Assembly (NCBI GenBank): GCA_010279815.1
Contig: QEOQ01000522.1
Span: forward strand, 423,366 to 487,365
DNA: 64,000 nt
Direction: 5' to 3'
Source: Brachionus plicatilis
Lineage: Eukaryota > Rotifera > Eurotatoria > Ploima > Brachionidae
A program made the translations under genes and the position numbers. The notes beneath the pieces were generated by a model. The model did no database searches and had not been told where the DNA came from. It saw only the letters and a program-made list of their open reading frames with translations. Numbering within the stretch: position 1 is the first letter of the stretch; each line of letters starts with the position of its first letter. Of the stretch, positions 52,446 to 64,000 are shown piece by piece.

Positions 52446-53099
52446 GAATACATAAGTTATTGATTCAATTTCATTAAGAAACATTTATACCTTATTGTCA
52501 AACGATATTTTAAGAGTTTTAATATATTTTTATTTATAATTATTATTAATAATATCATTCCACTTTTATATTATTTTTGGAACTCAAATTTTGCGCCATT
52601 AATTTAATTTTTTTAAAAATTAAAAATACTGTAATTCGCACATTTTTTAAATCAACTGCCCAAACTTTTGAAATTATCAACGTTCAAAGTAAAGCAGCTT
52701 TTACACATATCTACTTAAATTATTTCACATGCAAAATTTAAACTCCTCCCAACCTCGTATACAAATCTTTTAACATGGCGAAGATTTTTACTCCTATACA
52801 ACCATTAGAAAACTGAAAAGTATTTTTTAAATATAGTTGTGAATAAGAGTGAATATTAAATACTAAAAATAAAGAATAAGTCACTACGATTTATAGTGTA
52901 GTTCTTAATGCTAGATTAAGAATGAATTAATTGTTTTATTAAATATTTATGTTAGACCCTAAATATTTTATTATTATAAATTTAATAAAACATACCACAA
53001 ATTTAATAAAAAAAAACAACACGAATAAAAAAATAGCAAAAGTGAATAAAAAAACAAATATGTTAGAATTTAGACAGTCTTATTATTTTTGAATAAAAA

Positions 53100-53449
53100 A
53101 TAACAAAAATCGAATTATTTTAATAGAAGTAATACAAATTTTTATCAATTAAAACAAAAAAAAATATTAAATTAATCTTGAGTACATTTGTTAATACAAT
53201 AATAATAACGTCGTTTTTGAGTGGAGCGTTACATTTTTTGCAGTTGACGTATGCATCATTCTCATTAGATGCCTTCGCTTTTTTACTTGGTCTTGGTTGT
53301 TCAGGCTCTCGTCTTCATCATCGTCGACCATAATTTCTTCTGATACTACACAATCAGACGGTTGTTTTTGGTTTTATTTCAACATCATCTAAAGTCCTAT
53401 CAGTCGGGTTTATAAGAACGCTTTCATGAGACTGAGTCTCGTTTTCCAT
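53100..53449 (-). pseudogene. acidic zinc-knuckle protein (copy 2)
   Basis: Counterpart of 31616-31955. A 10-nt deletion in the Ser-rich stretch after GGTTGTTCAGGCTC adds a second frameshift, so this copy is more decayed. Confidence 0.5.
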
Positions 53450-53802
53450 TATGGCACAAAATAAGTTCAATATTTTTAAAATAAATACAACTTGGTTAAA
53501 TCATCCTTACTATTTAAAAATCAAAAGTGTGAAAAAGTTGGCTAAAAAATTAAGAGAATCAGAGAAATAAATTTTCCCACGCTTATTAACTGTGTTACTT
53601 TTTTTAAAAAAAAATCACACTTTTTACAATAAAATTTTCTGATGTTTTTGTAAAGTTAGTTAAACTTTCAGTCAATTATTCAATTACATTAGACTAAACC
53701 AAATTTTTTTTTATTTTATTAAAGATAAAATTAATCCAAAAAAACAAAAAAAAAACAAAGAGAACTGATTTCAAGAATCTAGCCCTGATAATAGCCAAGT
53801 AG

Positions 53803-53976
53803 CAACAAGAACTCAAAAACCTCAAATTGCGGATTAAACGAAAGCAACTGTCTCTTGACAAAAAAATAAAATTTATTCAAAATTTAGCAAAAGTGAAATT
53901 TGGTTTTGTCTTAGACAATGATTTAAACAAAATTGATGTTGTAGAGGAGTCAGATAATGAATTGGGAAAAAAATAA
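53803..53976 (+). CDS. small coiled-coil/acidic-tail ORF in the copy-2-specific segment
   Basis: Open for 57 codons after a TAG at 53800-53802 and in frame with a coding-like stretch before it (TDFKNLALIIAK). Sequence QQELKNLKLRIKRKQLSLDK is basic and helical; the end, NKIDVVEESDNELGKK, is acidic. No ATG inside the clean part. It resembles the size and charge layout of the other element-encoded proteins but has no finger or AT-hook. Probably a pseudogene. Confidence 0.45.
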   Translation, partial: QQELKNLKLRIKRKQLSLDKKIKFIQNLAKVKFGFVLDNDLNKIDVVEESDNELGKK

Positions 53977-54709
53977 AAGGATAAAATTTAGCTTTTCTAT
54001 CTATTCTGATTTTCCTTAAACTATAAATTCTTAATTTTTCCTTCTTTTTTTTAAATTTAATTTTATTGAATTTTTTTATTTAATTTTTTGTTCTGAAGGA
54101 GAATAAGCTCGGGCAGATAAACAAACAAAGAATAATAAAATATAATAAATAATATTAATTGAAAATTACATTTTAACTTATATTATTTATTTTATTCTTT
54201 TCTTTAAATTCAACTTTTAATTTGTATTTTTTTTTAGATTTTGATTTTTTTTATCTCAAGGAGTTTGAGTTCGGAAGTAAAACTCATATCCAACCTTATT
54301 TCTTTTAGATCTAATCAATAAGTTTATATGCTTTAGTAATTAAAATTGAATTAGTTAGAAAATGCCCTGGAATATTTTCCAAATATAAAGCCTTAATTTA
54401 ATTTTTACTCTAACTAAAAAATGTAAGAGTTAATTTCGAAATAGAAAATAACTCAAATTTAGACTTCTTAGACTATTTAGACAATTTTTGAACCTAACTC
54501 TATGAGCCTTTTTGCCTTTTTGCCTTTTTTTCTCTCTCGGGTATTTGCTTGAATATTGCTAACATCTTAATGTCATTTCGAGCATTATCATACTCGAGAG
54601 CACTTGGACTAATTACATAACTTTTTAATCGTGTGAGAACTCAAGTGACTCAACTTTTAAATTTTTAATTAAAATAAGCCGATATGTTTTAAGAAAATAA
54701 GAACCTTTA

Positions 54710-54938
54710 CCTTCATACAGCCATGATTGGGTCATTTTCGATCCGACCAACTTAAAAATGCTAAAATGGGTCAAAAAAAAAACCCTAAAATTTTTTTGCT
54801 TTTATTAAAATTTATATTTTTTATTATTATTGGAAAGTTTAGTATATTTCATTGGTCACAAAATTACATTGGGGTATTTTTGACCCACTCTTAGTAAACA
54901 ATGAGATTTTTTTACTCATGAATGAAGCTGTATGAAGG
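54710..54938. mobile_element. TTAA-type (piggyBac-like) MITE
   Basis: CCTTCATACAGCCATGATTG at the left, complement of CCTTCATACAGCTTCATTCA at the right, flanked by TTTA (54706-54709) and TTAA (54939-54942). Inner inverted motif TGGGTCATTTT/TTTTTGACCCA. 229 bp, non-coding. Confidence 0.7.
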
Positions 54939-55849
54939 TTAAAATAAAATATTTTATTTAAAAGAATTTCTTTATTTCTTTATAAAAGTAATATTAAATA
55001 AAAAAAAAATAACGGAGAGCATATTTTGATTAAAAAATTAAAAAATAAACTTAAACCAAATCGAAAAATATAGAATAAGACATTTTTAAAAATATCTTTT
55101 CTGCAACATTTTCTTTAATAATTTTTAAAGATTAAAAAATGATTCTTAATTTTTTTTAGATCTAAAAAACTAAAAAAGCCGAATTGTTCTTAAAAATTTT
55201 TAAAGTTAATAGAATTTTATATCCTCAAATTTCATTTTTCAATTTTTCATTATTTTCAAAAAAATAATTAAAAAAATAATTTTTTGAAATTAAAGTTTTC
55301 ATAATCAACTTAATAATTTTGAAATACTATATTTCAATCTTACACATCTAATAATATAAACTTTTAAAAGAAAAAAGTTTACCATAAAGGGGGTCATCTA
55401 GTTTTGTATTTATATTACTCAATTTTGGACATTAAAATTAAATTAATTAACTAATTAACTAATCAATTTGATCTGAGGCTGATCAATAAAAAATAAATTT
55501 CTGTGATGAGTGTATTATTTTTGATCATTTTTTATTAATTTTGTTTTTATTATTAAAAAAAAGTGATAAAATCATTTATTAGTTATCATTATATATATGA
55601 CTTATATGACATTTGACATTAAATTAAAAAATTGTTTTATTTTTATTATTTTTGTCATGAAACCTATATATTTGTGGTAGATTTTATTAAATTTGTGGAC
55701 ATCACTTATTAGCGGCCATTTATGTTATCCATAAATATTAATCAACTGTTTAAAATGAATATAAAACTATGGAGAGTCGGTGATATATTGTAACATATAT
55801 AAGTTAAATTGGATTAATTTTGCAGTTTTGTTTGCAATAAAGACAAATT

Positions 55850-56172
55850 AAGATACGCGCTTTCACCCTTTTGGACTTCTTCACTCAAAAACAGAAACCG
55901 GAGAAGATTATGCATTTCTCTTTCAAATGATTAAAGATTTATCTCTCAAACTTTGTGGTCATTGTTTACAAATTTAAAATCTTTTAGCTGACGATTTTAA
56001 AAAGGTTCTTGGAAATGTTAAAAGGAGAATTGTATGTTGGGCTCATGTCGAAAGAAAAATTGAAGAGAACATCAAAGGAATTGGTAAAGATATTAAACAG
56101 AAAATTGTTAATGTTTTTGGACTTATTCAATCAACTGCTTCAGAAAAAAATATTTTTTCTCTTAATTGGTAA
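55850..56172 (+). pseudogene. MULE transposase fragment (copy 2)
   Basis: Counterpart of 32440-32768 with the same internal stop and deletion and a few substitutions (FQMIKDLS for FQTINDLS; NVFGLIQ for NIFGLIQ). Confidence 0.7.
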
Positions 56173-57099
56173 AATAATTGCTTCTTTTTTTTTCTAATAA
56201 ATAATAATAAATCTGCTCCTCGAAAATATAAAAACTGCTTCTATAATAATTATTTTCCAATATAATATTGTAATTTTTGTATTATTTTTTATTCTCACTT
56301 AATATTTAAATTTTTTGTCTATCTTGGCCTGGGATGAGTTACAAACTAGCAGCCTTGCACTGTTGTAGTAGAAGTAGTTTGAATCCAATCTGACCAGGCA
56401 CATTAATTCTAGATGATTTGAGCTAAATTCGATTTTACTATATTTTACTTTATCTATAGAGTACTCAAAAGTCCAAATCCTGTTAAATAATGGCTCATTA
56501 ATTTAGATAAATGATTTTTTTTTATTCTCCAATTTTCCAATAATACAAACATTGCAAAATTTGCAAATATTTTTTTGGCCTTTAATGTTTCAAAATTGTT
56601 TGATCGCAAATAAAAGTGTTTATTTCTTTAATTAAAAAAAAAATTTATTTAGAAATGTTTTGTTGTTGTTTATGACAAATAAAATTCAAATAAATATTTA
56701 TATTTTCATTTTATTATTAAGTAAATAAAAAAATCAAATCAATTATAATTCATGAATTTTTCGCAGAATTTTGTCAAAAACTAAATGGACCCTTTCTTTC
56801 GCGCTAAATTAATTAATCATTCCGTTCCAAAAATAAAATATTGAATTAAACAAGACATTTGCAGTGATGCATTCATAAAAATTAAGAAAAGAACAAACAT
56901 ATTTTATATTTGAAATTATTAATTTGAATTATTTCATATCTTTTCTTCTTAAAGATATCTCTTATGTTCCTTATTTTGACATGATTCTTAAATTTGGATT
57001 AGAATAACTTTGCATGATTTTAAACATTTCACATTTAAATAATTGAATTTTATTTAATTTTTAAAGTCTAATTTTAGTAAAAAGATAATAAATGTAAAT

Positions 57100-57301
57100 A
57101 AATAAAATAAAATCTTTAAAAAACTCTCTCCATTTAAATCCCATTTGAGACCATAAGAGCTTCTTTGTAAGAGATGCTGTTTCTAGTGGCATTAAGTGTC
57201 CAACCAGGGATTTAGTCATAGCTTCAATTCAAAATTAAAATCTGCTTACAATACTTGTGGGACGATGTGTAATTTCGTTACCACGAGGAGAATATGCCAT
57301 C
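57100..57301 (-). CDS. two coding-like patches (copy 2)
   Basis: Counterpart of 33655-33862, same residues and same donor-like GTAAGCAG. Confidence 0.4.
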
Positions 57302-57406
57302 TTTTAAATTAAAAAAATTAAATGACCTTATTTAAATTAAAGGAGAGAATAATTAAAAATTAATTTCTTTGTTGAATAATTTTCTGAAAAAAATATATTA
57401 TATATT

Positions 57407-57589
57407 TCAATATGAATTTATAAAATGTATTATTTTGTAAAATGACTTGACTAATGATAAAATTCCCGGAATTTTTCTCTGGCAGAGAAAATAAATTGTA
57501 TATTCAAAAAAGGCAGTCCGAGTGCTTTCTTTTGGGCATAGTTTAGGATTTATAGAGTGCTCTTTATAAAAAACATATAGTTTTTTCAA
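57407..57589 (-). CDS. hypothetical 60-residue frame (copy 2)
   Basis: Counterpart of 34010-34135, open here for 60 codons: KLYVFYKEHSINPKLCPKES then TRTAFFEYTIYFLCQRK. No ATG at its 5' edge (it begins at a TTG). Not recognised. Confidence 0.3.
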   Translation of the reverse strand: MKKLYVFYKEHSINPKLCPKESTRTAFFEYTIYFLCQRKIPGILSLVKSFYKIIHFINSY

Positions 57590-57599
57590 AAAAAAAAAT

Positions 57600-57840
57600 T
57601 TGATAAATTAAATTATTAATTAAGTGTTTTGTTTAATTTTTGTAAAATTTAAATTCTAAAAAATTTTTTTATTAGTGAAAATAAATTTTTGCGGAGAAAA
57701 AAATTTAACTACTGCAATTAACTTTGGTAAAAACGTCAAAAATTAGTAATCTTGATTTTTTTTGAATTTTTAAATTCCTGGTCAAAGAAAAAAAGAAAAT
57801 TTTATTATTTGCCAAGTCATTTTACTAAATTTTAAATTAA
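57600..57840. repeat. dispersed repeat (copy 2 of 34155-34395)
   Basis: Third occurrence of the block first seen at 5095-5285. Confidence 0.6.
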
Positions 57841-58770
57841 AAAATATGCAAGGAGTTTATTTGATTATGACGCCATATGACAAGTCTAGTATTACGTCTT
57901 GTTTGTTCTTTGAGGTACACAATTTGATGATATAGATTGATTATTTTTTTATTAAATTATTTTTTTATTTTAATTAGAATTTCTGTCGACTGAAAACAAA
58001 AAATTAATTAAAAAAAGTTAAAAAAATATTTGAAACGGCTTTTTTTATTCAAAGAAAATTTGACTTTAACTTTTTATGTTCTCAAATAAAAGTAAACAGT
58101 ATTTTTTAATTTCTAATTATTATCATTTTAAAAATGGTTCCTTAAGCCATAATAAAAATTAAAAAAATATATTTAGATGGTATAAGAGAAAAAATTAAAT
58201 AATACTGTTTTTAGACATATTAATTAAAAAATATTTAATTCTTGAATCGAAAATGAGATTTTATTATTTATTCAACCGCTTTCCTTTTTAAACCGGTAAA
58301 AAAATAGAAAATTTGTTTTTTTTTTTTTTTTAAATTTGCTTCACTGGGAATAAAAGTTAGAAGAAGAATGCTAATCAATACTCGCTGTATAAGAACAAAG
58401 AATTAATTATTTAGAATTTTCTTTATCATTTATGAAATTAAATAATTTTTAAATAATTCAATTCAATAGAAAACTAATAAATGATAATTTAAAATTTTAA
58501 ATACTAAAAATTCTTCTTTTATTAAGGCTGTCAGTATAGAACACAATAAATTTAGTAAAAATTACCACAAATTTATATTAAATATCAACAAAAATTACAT
58601 ATTTTTATCTCTTTATTTTTTTGCCGAATATATTATAAATAAAATAATTAAAATTAATAAAAACATAACACACCTAATAAATTTACACCTTTTATCTAAT
58701 AAATTGCAACTAAAATCACGAAACTTTTGTGATAAAATTTGGTAAATGACTTTATATTCTTTCGATTATT

Positions 58771-58815
58771 TATTTATTTGTTTTCTGTACCGAGCTAGAG
58801 CTCCTTCAGAATATT
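58771..58815 (-). repeat. LINE-type hairpin 3' end (copy 2)
   Basis: Counterpart of 35335-35380. Confidence 0.6.
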
Positions 58816-59343
58816 CAGAATCTTTCTAGGAAAAGTGAATATTTTTATATGAACTAAACAAAATAAAAAAATTTGAATGAATATAACATTGAACAGCAAG
58901 CCAAAGCAAGCAGCAAAAGAGAAAACAAGATCGTGTCTATAACATCAACCATCTGACTGTATTCAGAACGAAAAAAGCACTATTCTTAAATTTGACGAAG
59001 ACTCGGACATAGAATCAGAACCAGCTCCAAAATCATTTAAAAAAGCCGAATGATGCAGTTTTATCTATTGAAAATATTTGGAAAAAGGTTGAACTAAGAA
59101 AAAAATTAAATTCTTTAGTAGATTTTGTTTAAGTTTTCTTTTATTAAATATGTTTTTTTATTGATTAAATGGAAAAAATTAATTTTTTATTGGTATTTTT
59201 TCTTATTATGTTTATTTTGAATAAAAAAATGGCACAATATTAACTTAATTATATTTTTCTTTTTTTTTGGGATTTTTATTAATTCTGTGGAATTTTTACT
59301 AAAAATATTGTGCGCAAATATTAAGAGTCTTTTATTTAGATAT

Positions 59344-59433
59344 GACATGAGCCCAACATACAATTCTCCTTTTAACATTTCCAAGAACCTTTTTAAAATC
59401 GTTTGTGATAGCGGTTGCTGCATCAGCTAAAAG
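59344..59433 (-). pseudogene. antisense MULE fragment (copy 2)
   Basis: Counterpart of 35884-35973; here the motif reads VCWAHV, with the usual Cys that copy 1 has changed to Phe. Confidence 0.62.
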
Positions 59434-60211
59434 AATACTAATAAATGACAATTAAAAATTTTAAATACCAAAAATTCTTCGTTTTCTTAGTGCCGCATTA
59501 AAACATTTTTTTTCAATATTTAATAAACAATTTTTAAAAAATTTAATTTTTGTTTTTAGACAATTGAAAAATATTTGAAAAAATTTAAAAAATTTATGAA
59601 TTTTTAGAGCGACTTTCAAGCAACTTCTTTCGGTCTCTGAAAATGATAAAACTGTCTTCAGTCTATTAGACTAGAGTTGGAGAAAATACTTTAGACGAGT
59701 GTGCACAGTTTTTTTAATTAATTTTAGAGTTAATTTTTGCTAGAATCAAATATTCTAAATTTAATTTTTTTAAAAGTTGAGTCTTTTAAATTATATTTAA
59801 ATAAAAAGCATAATTTATTTGAAAATTCAAAACTTAAGAACTCTTCTGCCTATTGCATAACCCAAATTAATTTAATAGATTTCAACTATCAGTAAATTTT
59901 AATTCAATCAATATAAATTAAAGTGTCCTAAATACAAGTATATTTTTATATTTGATTTTTACAATCAAAATTCTTTAACTAATTAAATTTAAATGAAAAA
60001 AATCTTTATAAAAAATGCATAGACCAAAAAAAGGCTTCTTGAAGCTTTTAAGACTTATTTCAATTTCGTAATCGGTCAGTTTCAGTTTTTTTCACAAAAA
60101 AGTTTCAGTTCTTATTTTAAATTCTATTGTCACTCAAACTAATTTCCTTAAGCACTTAATTTCCCTTGCTAATTTTCCAATACTTAAATTAAAACTCTCA
60201 TAATTTTCAAG

Positions 60212-60406
60212 TCAAAAATTCAATTCTGCTAAATATTGTGACCAGAATAAATTAGTCAACTGTTCATACAGCTTGAAATCAAGGAGCATTAAATCTAATA
60301 AAATTTTCCATTTTATGCTTGGTGGACCCGCATGAGCCGAAAAATAGAGCTCAATTTTCAAAAAATCTATTTTCTTCAGCCAGATAAGCACTTGAGAAAA
60401 TTCCAT
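60212..60406 (-). CDS. hypothetical 64-residue ORF (copy 2)
   Basis: Counterpart of 36736-36930; differs by few residues (YFSAHAGP for YFLAHAGP) and stays open. Confidence 0.3.
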   Translation of the reverse strand: MEFSQVLIWLKKIDFLKIELYFSAHAGPPSIKWKILLDLMLLDFKLYEQLTNLFWSQYLAELNF

Positions 60407-60852
60407 CGGACTTTGAAAATTTTTTTATTAGAAAAAAAAACTTTATTTGTTTATTTAAAATTTTGGACTCGTTAAATTTTAAGTGAAATTAATTCAATTT
60501 ATTTTTTTGAAATGAAATTTTCGTTTAAGATTTTCAATTCAAATTAATATAAAAGAATTGTTTTCTAATTGCTCGAGATTTAAGCTCTATAAAAAAAATG
60601 AGTGATTACATTGATTAGTAGATTATTTTGGATTTTATTCCACACACAATATTTGTCACGACAAGAAAACTATGAAGCAAAATTTTTATTTTTTCCATTT
60701 TTAAACGAAAAATAAAAGAGTATTTTTTAATAAATCAATTTGCAAGTCATCAATTAATTTAAAGAATTGTCAATTTGGAAATTAAGTTCTTTGGGTCAGG
60801 GATGACAGTTTTTAGTAAATTATGAAAGGACCAAGAAGACAAAATATTACAC

Positions 60853-60957
60853 TATAATAATAATAATGATATATTTAAGCTATATCCAGGCTAGCTCGCG
60901 GAGGTGGCCTACTAGGAGGTCAGCTATGGTAGCTCCTTGCGCATAACACATAGAAAA
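60853..60957 (-). repeat. possible antisense retroposon 3' end (copy 2)
   Basis: Counterpart of 37376-37480. Confidence 0.4.
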
Positions 60958-63134
60958 ATACTGACAGAAGAAAAACAGTTTCATTTTTAGCTTAAAATAA
61001 GAGTTAAGATTACAGATAGAAAAAGCTGTAAAAGAAAAATTTTATAAATAAATGTTCATGTTCAAGATTGTTGACTAGACCGGAAACTATCTTTATCATT
61101 AGGTGATATGACTGTGAAGAATTGTATCAGAAAATTTTTAAAAAATTTTTTTTAAAAAAAATTTTCACTTAAAACCATTTTAAAAATAAAGTTAATCTAA
61201 TTTAATTTCAAATTTAAAAAAAAAAATTTTAAAAAAATTTGTGTAAAATGAATAATGAAGAAATTGAAATTTTATTCAAAATTTTGAATCATTTTTTTAA
61301 TTTTAGTAATTAGAATTTAAAGATGGAAGCAGAGCAAACATGACAAGAGTTTACTCGGCAGCACAAAACTCGAATTTAGGTCGAGCCTAGGTTCTAATTA
61401 AAATACTTTAAAAATTTTTTTTAATTATTTGTAATTTATTTTCTTTGAATTCTGAGCAAATATAATTAACTTTTAATTGTTGTGGATTTTTTCTATCTTT
61501 TTTTTCTGTTTGGCAAGCTCCAAATTTTTGTTCAACTTTCAATTGAACTCTAGTGATTAATTTAAAAACTTATTTACTTGGCACAGAAAAAACACTGTGT
61601 CGACAAACAAGTCTAATCAAATTAATTCAAACAAACTTCGAAAAGTGTTTCTAAGTATTTAAGTAAGAGGAAAAAATTCAAAATTATTTAATTCAAATAA
61701 ACAAAATATTTTCTAGTTTCGAAATACAAGGAAACAAAAATCAAATTTCATTTAAGTTTCAAATTTTATTAGAAAGCTTTTTATTTTTTCTCATTTGACA
61801 CGAATCAATTTAGATTTGTATTGATTTTCGGACTCTCTCAGACCTAGCACAAAACTCTCTTAATAGAAAAAAAAAATTATCTCTCCACAAATGACTAATG
61901 GAATTTAATTACTCATATTTTAATTAATCTATGCACAAAACCCTCGCTCACATTGTCAACGAGGTCTTCAATTGCAAGGCGGTCGGGGGGTTAGTTGCTA
62001 AAACCTTGTTACCATGCATATAATTTTTTTAACATTCAGATTTTAATTTTTTTATCTTATAAATTTATAATATTTTCAACAAAAAAAATTTTGAAATTTT
62101 AATTCAATAGTCAATCAATTCTAAAATAGATACGATACTTTTAAGTCTAGTCTAAAGAGGTCTACATTGTCCGATGCTGAGTTGAAGCAATAAGTTTTTA
62201 TGGACTCATTTCGATTATTGAATATGGTTTTGTATTTCATTTATTTATTTTGATTTATATATGGTGTATTTTTTCGTCTTTTAATGAAAATTTTGATACA
62301 ATTTTGAAAAAGCATGAAAAAAGTTCGATGTTTAAAATTAATTTTTTTAAAAAATTAAATGCGGGTAAATTTTTAAATCTTATTACATTTAAATAGATTG
62401 CATCAAAGAAAAGATATTTAGTTTTTAAAAAATTTTATTTAGTTTTTAAACAAATTAGAAAATTGATTTCTTTAAAATAAGATAAATTTTCTAGAAAATA
62501 CAAAATATTTGAGATTGTAGTAAATTATTTTTTTTTACTTGAAAATATTAAGCAGTCTTTTAAAAAAATATTCAAAATCAATTTAGAAACATAGAGCTCT
62601 AAATTTCTTTTAAGCAGGTGAACGGCTTTTATAATGCGGAAAAATAAGTTCCATTTTTATAAAGAATTATTATTTACTAATTAAACCATGAAATTTTTCA
62701 AGATAATGAAAGTTTTAATGTAAAATTTCTTGAAGGTCAATAATAATCAAATGGCACTATGTTTATGTGTCAAAAACGAATTCAGTCTATTTTGCTAAAT
62801 TTGGTACTTCATACCAGGTTTTTTTTTTTACCTCTTTGATTAAGTATTTTTGTTAAAGGATACCATGTTAAATACCAAAATAAATAATATTTTGAAAAAT
62901 TTTAATTTAAAAAAATCATAAATTTCCTTTAAAAATTTTTTCATCTGAGATATTAAAATGTTAAAGTATTTTGATTACGGCATAGGATTAACTTTATTAG
63001 ATAAAAAGATAATTTTATTAACTAATAGAAAAAAAGACAGAACACTATATGAAAATATTTTTTATTTTTATTAGATAAAGAAATTAATTGATAGACAAGA
63101 AAATGAAAAAAAACTTTATAAAATAAATCAGTAC

Positions 63135-63584
63135 TTAATTTTTTCTTCTTTTATTGATCGACTCAAGAAAATGTTCAGCATCAATTTGATTATTGTTTGA
63201 AGCAGCTCTTTTTTTTGATTGAGTGGTTTTAACATCGTTGACACTTTTTTTTGGTTTACCACGACCACGCTATAGAATCTTTTTTCGCCCTCTTGAGTTT
63301 TTCGTGTATTTCTTCTTGTCCATTTTACAGAAACTAGTTGAGTAATGTATTCTGTTGCTTCCTTTAATTACACACTTTCAAACATTAATTGATAGTCTCT
63401 ATTTTTTCCGCGACTATTCTTGACATTCTGTTACACGATCGCTGTTTTATTTAATCCAAAAGGAGGTATAGGGCGAGTTTGTCGTGGCGCCACTTGGTAT
63501 GTTTCGGTATCAGTGTCTTCACTGCTAGGTTCGGTGTTCTCGGAACTACTCGTATTCGAAGGGTCGATGTCTGGATACATCATT
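63135..63584 (-). pseudogene. Ser/acidic AT-hook protein relic (copy 2)
   Basis: Identical, as far as could be compared, to 39670-40119, with all the same stops and shifts. Confidence 0.5.
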
Positions 63585-63684
63585 TTACAATTGATTTAGT
63601 AAAGTTAAGTAAAGCTAAATAAAATAAAATAAAAATAAAACAAGTTAAAAAAATAGAGAAATATTAAAAAAAAAAAAATAAAAT

Positions 63685-64000
63685 TAGTTAAATTTTGATA
63701 GAGAGTAACAGAATACATATTTTTAAATTTTTGATGATTCAGGAAAAAAAAGAAGAAATATTAAGGTATCAATTACACAATGGAGTTGGATATTCAATAT
63801 ATCTTGATTCGAGTCCTGCTTTATATTCTTCCACTAGTCTAAGAACCAATGGAACAGAATTACTAAGTCCTGCCCTGATATATCTTTCACTCAACTCACA
63901 GAGTCAATTTGAGATTGTTAGTAGTTTGAGTTTATTGTAAGCCTCATGATGCAAAATATTGGAAGGAGTATCGTATTTTAGTTTTAGAATAGATCGAACC
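63685..64000 (-). pseudogene. antisense LINE RT C-terminal region (copy 2, cut by window end)
   Basis: Counterpart of the left part of 40220-40835. Confidence 0.72.

Larger units (their letters stand above)
53505..55403. mobile_element. about 1.9 kb present only in copy 2
   Basis: Copy 1 reads AAATCATTTTGTATTT where copy 2 has AAATCAT, then 1.9 kb, then TTTGTATTT. TCAT occurs at both junctions, but no convincing TIRs were found. The segment carries a small basic/acidic ORF, a LINE hairpin-like end (54091-54126) and a TTAA-type MITE. It may be an insertion in copy 2 or a deletion in copy 1. Confidence 0.75.
51848..64000. repeat. segmental duplication, copy 2 (continues beyond window)
   Basis: Direct repeat of 30283-40535. 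The offset to copy 1 changes stepwise through small indels (about 21.5 kb on the left, jumping to about 23.4 kb after the extra segment) and is constant at 23465 from about 61400 to the window end. Confidence 0.95.

Overview
The window is extremely AT-rich eukaryotic, almost certainly animal, DNA. The clearest host gene, on the minus strand at 12.3-13.0 kb, encodes a Nanos-type double CCHC zinc finger. It is split by one 66-nt intron that restores the reading frame exactly. A second host gene at 9.06-9.91 kb (minus) is a five-exon coiled-coil protein with introns of 41-51 nt. Tiny GT-AG introns, a Nanos gene, a short TTAGGG-type block and abundant non-LTR retrotransposon debris suggest a small-bodied invertebrate; a monogonont rotifer is one possibility, but this is inference.

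Layout. 0-8.3 kb: an assembly gap (506-642), a few exon-like patches, decayed non-LTR retrotransposon fragments and small terminal-inverted-repeat (TIR) elements. 8.3-13.1 kb: a pogo-like MITE, the coiled-coil gene, a small divergent ORF, an antisense reverse transcriptase relic and the Nanos gene. 13.6-26.3 kb: two 'Russian doll' nests of TIR elements (13631-15779 and 16032-19512), a further TGTGACC element, a SWIM zinc-finger transposase relic, and LINE debris. 25.9-30.3 kb: relics of two Rep-like superfamily 3 helicases, a telomere-like palindrome, a gutted piggyBac element and a zinc-finger gene cut by a duplication edge. 30.28-40.5 kb and 51.85-64.0 kb: two direct copies of a segmental duplication (copy 2 runs off the window). 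Both hold MULE transposase fragments, a decayed AT-hook protein and LINE relics; copy 2 carries about 1.9 kb absent from copy 1. Between the copies, 41-51.8 kb holds foldback repeats, another TGTGACC element with LINE and hAT-type insertions, and long AT-rich stretches with no recognisable gene.

The main theme is a set of small non-autonomous TIR elements. Each has its own short motif repeated many times in both ends (TGTGACCAG, TGATCAC, GTAGCTAA, CACAAATTTAATAAA, GTAGAAAAAA, TTAGATAAA). Several of them encode one very small protein that looks DNA-binding (a C2H2-like finger or an AT-hook, often with a Ser/acidic N-terminus) instead of a transposase. Three elements with related but different motifs carry recognisably homologous fingers. 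A self-binding protein paired with its own end-repeat array is the most interesting untested idea here. Nearly all mobile-element genes are broken; the two host genes at 9-13 kb appear intact.
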